Source of the DNA: Candidatus Reidiella endopervernicosa
GTDB taxonomy: Bacteria > Pseudomonadota > Gammaproteobacteria > GCF-013343005
DNA length: 64,000 nt
NCBI RefSeq assembly: GCF_013343005.1
Contig: NZ_CP054491.1
Location: forward strand, 2,648,501 to 2,712,500
Direction: 5' to 3'
The translations under genes were made by a program, and so were the position numbers. This document shows, piece by piece, positions 58,625 to 64,000 of the stretch. Within the stretch, counting starts at the first letter, position 1. The number at the start of each line of letters is the position of its first letter. The notes below the pieces were generated by a model. The model was not told the origin of the DNA and made no database searches. It saw only the letters and a list, made by a program, of their open reading frames with translations.

Positions 58625-60751
58625 GTGAGCAGTAACGATTCATCCATCTATGCGATACCCGTCCAGCACGCGCCCGACGAGCTGAGCTTTGACCTGCGCC
58701 CTAAGAAGGTTAAAGAGTGGTTCGATGCACTACCGATGGCCAATCTGGATGAGGTCACACGGTTGGTTTCCGAAGCGCTCAGCGATATCAGCACCCTGCA
58801 GATCAAACCCAGTGAACGGTACAAACTGCTCGAGCAGTTTCACCCGCTTATTCAGATAATTTCTGAAACACTACAGCGAAAATTCGTCGGCAGGCCGCTA
58901 CCGCTGAGTGATGTCAGTAACCGTGCTTACTCACTGTTACAGGAGATCAATATCCTGATGGCCGTGGGTTATAAGACAGTCATCGTTCAGACGCTAACCC
59001 AGACCGGTAAACGCATCGACATATCGATGATTACCTACGCAACCCATCGCAACATGCGCTACCTCAGCACCATCCTGATGCATGCCTACCAGATATACGG
59101 CAGCTACCCAACCAATACCTGGAAAGATATCCACCAGCTCTACAGCTTTGCCACTCAGAACAAGATCAGCGAAACCCCAGTTAAAGATCAGATGCTCAAA
59201 CGCAGAACCACCTGCACCGTTGAGGACATGATTAAACGCACCATGCTTCTTTCACTCGCCTGCCCCTACCGTCTCCATCAGGGGGAGGTCGACCGTGTAT
59301 ATCAGATGCTTGAACAGTGGGTTAGAAACACAAAGATTGGGGGTACTAGCGATGCCGTGGAAGAGAATGGTATTTTTGTCACCCAACTCGATCTCGATGC
59401 TCCACCAACTTACCGCGCTCTACACAAGGCGAGTGGCGACCCAAGTCAGATTCGGATTCTCGATACCACCGAACTAGCAGACGATCTGCAACTTCAGGTA
59501 ACCGAGAACGGAGAGGACAACCGCGTGGTTATCGGTGAGACCAAACTCAGCCACGACCTGCTACGTCGTCTGGCTCTTGCCTGGGGTATCGTACCCAAAC
59601 GGGGTGAGAACCGACTCAACATCAGCACCAACGTTGAGATCACTAGCGGCATCAATGCAATCTACTACCACATCAGTGGCATCAATCCTGACAAAAATCA
59701 TCGTTATGGATTTGGTGCTCCACCACCACCTTCACCGACCAAAGATGAGCCGATAGGAATCCCGAGTTCGTCCATCCCTTCCGATTTAACCGTCATCGAT
59801 TTTGAGATGAGCAGTGAAGAGCGTGAAAAGATCGGGCTTCCGGCTGGCCTGCGCCCCGACATTGACGAAAGCAGTGATTCAACTCCGGCCGCGCCTGCAG
59901 CAGATAGTCCCTATCCGACTCAGAACTGGAATATGGTCAACGTGAGTGCAGGAGGCTACTGCCTACTCTGGAATGATGAACACGCCTCTACCGCCAAGGT
60001 TGGGGAATTGATCGGCATCCACAATACCGGTGAAGAGGACATCCACTATTGGGGCATCGGCGTCGTGCGATGGATGCGCTGTGAAGAGAGCGAAGGGCTC
60101 AAGGTAGGCGTTCAGATGCTCTCCCCCAGCGTCATTTCTCTGTCGGGGAGTCGCTATTTTTGCGGAAGCTTGTTTTGGGCATCCAAGCCCAAGCAAACAG
60201 CAAAAACTTCACGCGACCGTTTATGCCTGCGGCGCCCCGACCGTCCTGCGTTCGTTGCGTAATCACCTCTTCGCGGCTCTACACAACTCCCTCAGTGACT
60301 CTACGCCGACATAAAGCCGCTGCTGCATCTTCTTCGTCGTTCGCTCGCGCTCTCAACTACGAATAGGCAGACGGCGTCGACTATCGCGGACTAACCGCCT
60401 TCGCTTCGCTATCCATGGCGGTCAGCGCTTGTCGAGCTTGGCGAGGAGCTGACCGACCCAACGGGGCACTGGTTACTGATTCCCGAAAACCCTGCAAGTG
60501 AAATAGCCTCTTCGCTCATATTGCCCGCCTATCCACTCAGAGCTGGACAGAAGGTGATGATCAAACAGCAGGACAAAGATCTCTATGTCGAATTGGCTGA
60601 GATGACTGAGAATACCGGCTCATTTGCCCAGTACCATTTCAATCCGCTCGGCACATCTGCACAACCCAAGAGCAAACGAAACGGCAACGAAAACAGCTCG
60701 CCAAAACAGCAACAGAACAACGGTGAAGCGTTAGACTGGAAGCTCATCTAG
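58625..60751 (+). pseudogene. Conserved protein with PilZ-like C-terminal domain, interrupted by a repeat element
   Basis: Without copy 9 (60143-60427) the frame is 1518+324 nt, exactly 614 codons. The N-terminal 300 residues are helical (FDALPMANLDEVTRLVSEAL, NRAYSLLQEINILMAVGYK, MRYLSTILMHAYQIYGSYP); a Pro/Ser linker (about 375-435) follows; the C-terminal part reads WNMVNVSAGGYCLLWNDE, KVGELIGIHN, YWGIGVVRWM, KVGVQMLSPSVISL and, after the element, LVELGEELTD. The NVSAGG and VGVVRW-like pattern resembles a PilZ domain, though no RxxxR is evident. As read, the protein ends inside the element and loses about 107 residues. It starts GTG. It lies directly upstream of fimX on the same strand, which suggests a role in c-di-GMP-controlled surface behaviour. 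No firm family name. Confidence 0.75.
60143..60427 (+). repeat. Interspersed element, copy 9 (subfamily alpha), inside the PilZ-like gene
   Basis: 285 bp, same direction as the host. Left TC then GGGGAGTCGC; right CATGGCGGTCAGCG. Subfamily alpha marker CTATCGCGGACTAA. Removing it joins VISL to LVELGEE in frame. Confidence 0.95.
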
Positions 60752-61009
60752 TTTTCAGTTACCCGCTGATCTCACACTGGATTCCCTCAGCCGCTTCGAG
60801 ACCATATCTCCCCTTCTGACATTAGCGAGACCGGCACGGTTTCCCACAGTTGTGATTTACGCTACGATTATCCGTGGAGATCGTAAGAAAATGACCAACT
60901 TTCGGCTAATTAGCGATCAATCTTAATAAATACCATCACCTCTTAGAGGGATATCAGCAGGTGCGGCAGATTCGGTTCAGTCGTCATGGCTTGAAGGAAT
61001 AACAAGAAG

Positions 61010-63094
61010 ATGGATGGAGAGAAACGCCTTCACCTACTAATCGGTGAAAGCTCTTTTAATGTTGCAGACGATTATGTCAGCGCCATTCGCGACGCTGGCT
61101 TTGCCGTTCGTGAAAAACGTGTCGAGGATCTCGAGGATCTCGAGGAGGCGCTCAATACACAGCGCCCCGATTTAATCCTCTGTTCAACGGGCATGGATGA
61201 ACTCTCACCGAGAGAGATCATTACGGCCCTCTCCGCTCACAACATCGAACTCCCACTGATCATGGTCGACCCCGATCCCACCCCAGCCGCACGTGTCGAA
61301 GCAATGCGTGCCGGTGCCACAGATTTGATCATCAAGGGCGATATCGCCCATCTGCAACTTGTAGTCAGTCGCGAATATCGCAACCTGATCAACTATAGAG
61401 AGATGGTCAGCTGTAAGAGTGCCTTTGGCGAGAGTGAACGTCGCTGTCACGGCCTGCTCGACAACTCTCGTGACGCCATCGCCTATATCCATGAAGGCAT
61501 GCATATCTATGCCAACTCAGCCTACCTCGAACGCTTCGGCTACGACGATAGCGAAGAGCTAGAGGGCATGCCGGTGATGGATATGGTCGATACTGAAGAC
61601 CAGGCAAAATTCAAAGACTACCTGCGCGCCCATGCCAAGGGTAAGAGCAAAGAGAGTGAACTCGACCTGCAACTTGTCACTCTCGACGGCAAGGGTTTTC
61701 AGGGAAAGCTCGAGTTCTCCCCCGCCACCATCGATGGCGAACCCTGTACCCAGATCATCATCAGAGATCATCGTGCCAGCAAGGATCTTGAAGAGAAGCT
61801 CCAGTATCTGAGTAAACAGGACCTTCTCACCGGTCTCTATAACCGCCAATATTTCCTCGATGAGCTTGAAGTCGCCGTAGAGAAGGCTCGCAGTGGCACC
61901 GCAGAAACGGCTCTCATTTACATCGATCTCGACAACTTCAAAGAGATCAAGGAGCAGGTCGGTATTGCCGGCAGCGATCTGGTCCTGACCGATGTCGCAA
62001 AGATGCTCAGCAGCAAGGTGGCTGAAAACGACACCCTTGCCCGTTTTGGTGATAGCACCTTTACCGTATTGAGCTATAACAAACAGGCTCTGGGCGCAGA
62101 GATGCTTGCCGAGGAGCTACGCCACGCCGTTACTGATGTCATTTCGGAAGTTGGAGTTCAATCGATAACCACCACCTGTAGCATCGGTATCAGCACCATC
62201 GACAGCAGAAGTGTTGATGCCCACGAGGTGATCTCACAGGCCGATCTTGCCTGTGAGGTGGCTAAGAAGGGTGAAGGTAACAAGACCCATATCCATGACC
62301 CTGTCGCCGATCAGGAGGCGGGAGATCAGCGAGATGAAGACTGGGTTGAGCGTATCAAACTGGCACTCAAAGAGAATCGCTTCCGCCTCGTCTTCCAACC
62401 GATCGTCAGCCTGCACGGCGACTCCCGAGAGAACTATGAGGTACTGGTTCGTATGATCGACACCCATGGTGATGTCATCATGCCGGGGCAGTTCATCCAG
62501 GCGGCCGAGCAGGCCAATCTACTGGCAATTATCGACCGCTGGGTCATCGTGCATGCCATTTCAGTCATTGCGGATCAGCGCCGTAGCGGTCGCAACACCC
62601 ACTTCTTTATCAAGATGTCAGGCGCATCGGTCGTTGATGAAGGCACCCTTGGCTGGATCCGCGAGTGTCTACAAAAACATCGTCTGGAAGGAGACGCCAT
62701 TACCTTCGAGGTTCATGAGGAGGATGCCACCCACCATTTGAAGACTGCCAAGGTGCTCTTCGAAGGGTTGAAGCAGCTACACTGCAGCGTGGCCCTGGAA
62801 CACTTTGGTAAGGGTGCAAAGTCATTCAATATCCTCAAACATCTGCCGGTCGACATGCTCAAGATCGATGGCTCCTTTATTCACCATCTAGGAGGCAATC
62901 GAGAGAATCAGGCGATGGTCAAATCGATTACCGATATGGCCAAATCTCTGGAGAAGAAGACCATTGCCGAATTCGTCGAGGACGCTAACAGCCTCTCGGT
63001 ACTCTGGACCTGCGGTGTAAACTACATCCAGGGATACTTCCTGCAGGGCCCCGAAGAGGTACTGGAGTTCGACTTCGTTAACGAGGGCGTCTAA
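61010..63094 (+). CDS. fimX: FimX-like degenerate REC-PAS-GGDEF-EAL protein
   Basis: 694 residues. Order: receiver-like (1-125; the phosphoacceptor position in LILCSTGMDEL is not Asp), PAS (about 145-260: RRCHGLLDNSRDAIAYIHEG), GGDEF (about 270-425, motif degenerate to FGDSTF), EAL (about 440-690, motif degenerate to EVL in YEVLVRMID; LEHFGKGAKSFNIL replaces the catalytic DDFGTG). These same losses characterise FimX of Pseudomonas and Xanthomonas, a c-di-GMP receptor without enzyme activity that controls type IV pilus assembly at the pole. LKIDGSFIHHL and EFVEDANSL are retained. Start ATG 61010 is preceded by GAAGGAATAACAAGAAG. Ends before a bidirectional terminator. Confidence 0.88.
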   Translation: MDGEKRLHLLIGESSFNVADDYVSAIRDAGFAVREKRVEDLEDLEEALNTQRPDLILCSTGMDELSPREIITALSAHNIELPLIMVDPDPTPAARVEAMRAGATDLIIKGDIAHLQLVVSREYRNLINYREMVSCKSAFGESERRCHGLLDNSRDAIAYIHEGMHIYANSAYLERFGYDDSEELEGMPVMDMVDTEDQAKFKDYLRAHAKGKSKESELDLQLVTLDGKGFQGKLEFSPATIDGEPCTQIIIRDHRASKDLEEKLQYLSKQDLLTGLYNRQYFLDELEVAVEKARSGTAETALIYIDLDNFKEIKEQVGIAGSDLVLTDVAKMLSSKVAENDTLARFGDSTFTVLSYNKQALGAEMLAEELRHAVTDVISEVGVQSITTTCSIGISTIDSRSVDAHEVISQADLACEVAKKGEGNKTHIHDPVADQEAGDQRDEDWVERIKLALKENRFRLVFQPIVSLHGDSRENYEVLVRMIDTHGDVIMPGQFIQAAEQANLLAIIDRWVIVHAISVIADQRRSGRNTHFFIKMSGASVVDEGTLGWIRECLQKHRLEGDAITFEVHEEDATHHLKTAKVLFEGLKQLHCSVALEHFGKGAKSFNILKHLPVDMLKIDGSFIHHLGGNRENQAMVKSITDMAKSLEKKTIAEFVEDANSLSVLWTCGVNYIQGYFLQGPEEVLEFDFVNEGV

Positions 63095-63120
63095 CCTCCT
63101 CTAGAATCCCAACTAATAAA

Positions 63121-63155
63121 AAAAGCCGCTGCTACGATCTGTAGCAGCGGCTTTT
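63121..63155. terminator. Bidirectional terminator between fimX and the DUF1015 gene
   Basis: A perfect 15-bp stem (AAAAGCCGCTGCTAC and its complement) with a five-base loop, flanked by A and T runs on both sides, between two converging genes. Confidence 0.93.
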
Positions 63156-63174
63156 TTGTTTCACTGGCTCGTGT

Positions 63175-64000
63175 TTAATCGAGTACGTGTGAGACCAGGC
63201 CATCGGCCAGCTTCGGCTCAAACCAGGTCGACTTGGGAGGCATAACCTCATTGGCATCAGCAACAGCCATCAGATCAGCCATACCGGTCGCAAAAAGTGA
63301 GAAGGCCAGTGTCATCTCACCGGAATCGACACGCTTCTCAAGCCCATCCATGCCGCGGATACCACCGACGAAGTCGATACGTTTGTCACGACGTGGATCG
63401 CTGATACCGAGCAGCGGTTCGATCAGATTATTCTGCAGCAGACTCACATCGAGCTGTCCGACCGGATCATTGGCTGGTACCAAATCACTGTTTATCGTCA
63501 GACGATACCACTGCTCCTGCAGATACATACCGAACTCCTGCGGTTTACCCGGTTTCACCTGTCCAGTTTCAGCCGTCACAGTAAACGACTCAGCCGCCTT
63601 GGAGAGGAACGTCTCCCTATCGAGACCATTCATATCTGCAACGACACGATTATAATCGAGAATCTGCATCTCGTTATCGGGGAAGATCACGGTGAGGAAG
63701 TAGTTATAACTCTCCTCACCACTATGATTACTATTGTCCGTCTTACGGCTGGCACAGACGCGCGAAGCAGCAGCCGAGCGGTGGTGACCGTCTGCCACAT
63801 AGATACAGGGCATTGCATCGAAAAGTTCGGTCAGACGTGCCGTCTTCGCCGCATCATCCATCACCCAGAGGGTGTGGCGAATGCCATCATCTGCGGTCAG
63901 ATTATAGAGTGGCTCACCGGCAGTCGCCTCGCGCACCATCGTCTCAACCTCTGCCTGGTATTTGTGCACCAGAAAGACCGGACCGGTCTGTGCGTTAAGT
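63175..64000 (-). CDS. DUF1015 family protein, C-terminal part (runs off window)
   Basis: About 275 residues are visible and the frame is open to the window edge (QTGPVFLVHKYQAEVETMV), so the N-terminal third is missing; the family is usually about 400 residues. Signatures: YVADGHHRSAAASRV, NYFLTVIFPDNEMQILDYNR, RIDFVGGIRGMDGLEKRVD, MPPKSTWFEPKLADGLVSH. The DGHHR motif is absolutely characteristic. The function is not established; these genes often sit next to serine or phosphoglycerate metabolism genes. Confidence 0.92.
   Translation of the reverse strand, partial: LNAQTGPVFLVHKYQAEVETMVREATAGEPLYNLTADDGIRHTLWVMDDAAKTARLTELFDAMPCIYVADGHHRSAAASRVCASRKTDNSNHSGEESYNYFLTVIFPDNEMQILDYNRVVADMNGLDRETFLSKAAESFTVTAETGQVKPGKPQEFGMYLQEQWYRLTINSDLVPANDPVGQLDVSLLQNNLIEPLLGISDPRRDKRIDFVGGIRGMDGLEKRVDSGEMTLAFSLFATGMADLMAVADANEVMPPKSTWFEPKLADGLVSHVLD

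Overview
The window is a chromosomal segment of a gammaproteobacterium, probably from a non-enteric lineage of free-living or symbiotic marine/sediment type (this last part is inference). Evidence: the block recA-recX-alaS-lysC-csrA followed by tRNA-Ser(GCU) and tRNA-Arg(ACG); mutS linked to a 7Fe ferredoxin; AddAB-type recombination nuclease/helicase; dsbC next to xerD; a complete EpmA/EF-P/EpmB set; and a FimX-like protein.

Layout. 1-1252: start of a 7TMR-DISM sensor kinase running off the left edge. 1.7-8.2 kb: tRNAs and the housekeeping block csrA, lysC, alaS, recX, recA, all read leftward. 8.4-11 kb: WYL regulator, thpR (interrupted), pncC, a PilZ protein. 11.4-32.1 kb: an island of large signalling genes (PhnD-like binding protein, GGDEF-EAL, NtrC-like, REC-TM-SPOR, PleD-like, a BvgS-like kinase with several periplasmic binding domains, an outer-membrane barrel, a DISM hybrid kinase), every one broken by small frameshifts while genes on both sides are intact. 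32.3-39.2 kb: mutS, then a leftward stressosome operon (diguanylate cyclase, RsbT-X, RsbR, RsbS), then fdxA. 39.2-48 kb: addB and addA, separated by a truncated dCache sensor and a probable CsrA-sequestering small RNA. 48-58.5 kb: dsbC, xerD, mobA, mobB, moeA, an AT-hook histone-like protein, lon, epmA, efp, epmB. 58.6-64 kb: a PilZ-like protein, fimX and a DUF1015 protein running off the right edge.

The most unusual thing is a non-coding element of 280-285 bp present in nine copies. It lies inside genes in eight of them, in both orientations, with no target duplication. Removing it together with the two pyrimidines at its left end restores the host reading frame wherever this can be tested. 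The copies fall into three subfamilies in which the left dinucleotide and the right-end sequence vary together, so the dinucleotide travels with the element. The second strong finding is an RsmZ/CsrB-like small RNA on the minus strand at about 44219-44365: nine GGA motifs, GGA in hairpin loops, a 3' terminator, a sigma70-type promoter with a 17-nt spacer, and a near-consensus GacA box about 185-200 nt upstream. csrA itself is in the same window.

Together the genes show a cell heavily invested in c-di-GMP, phosphorelay, stressosome and Gac/Csr regulation, part of which is being lost or is badly assembled.
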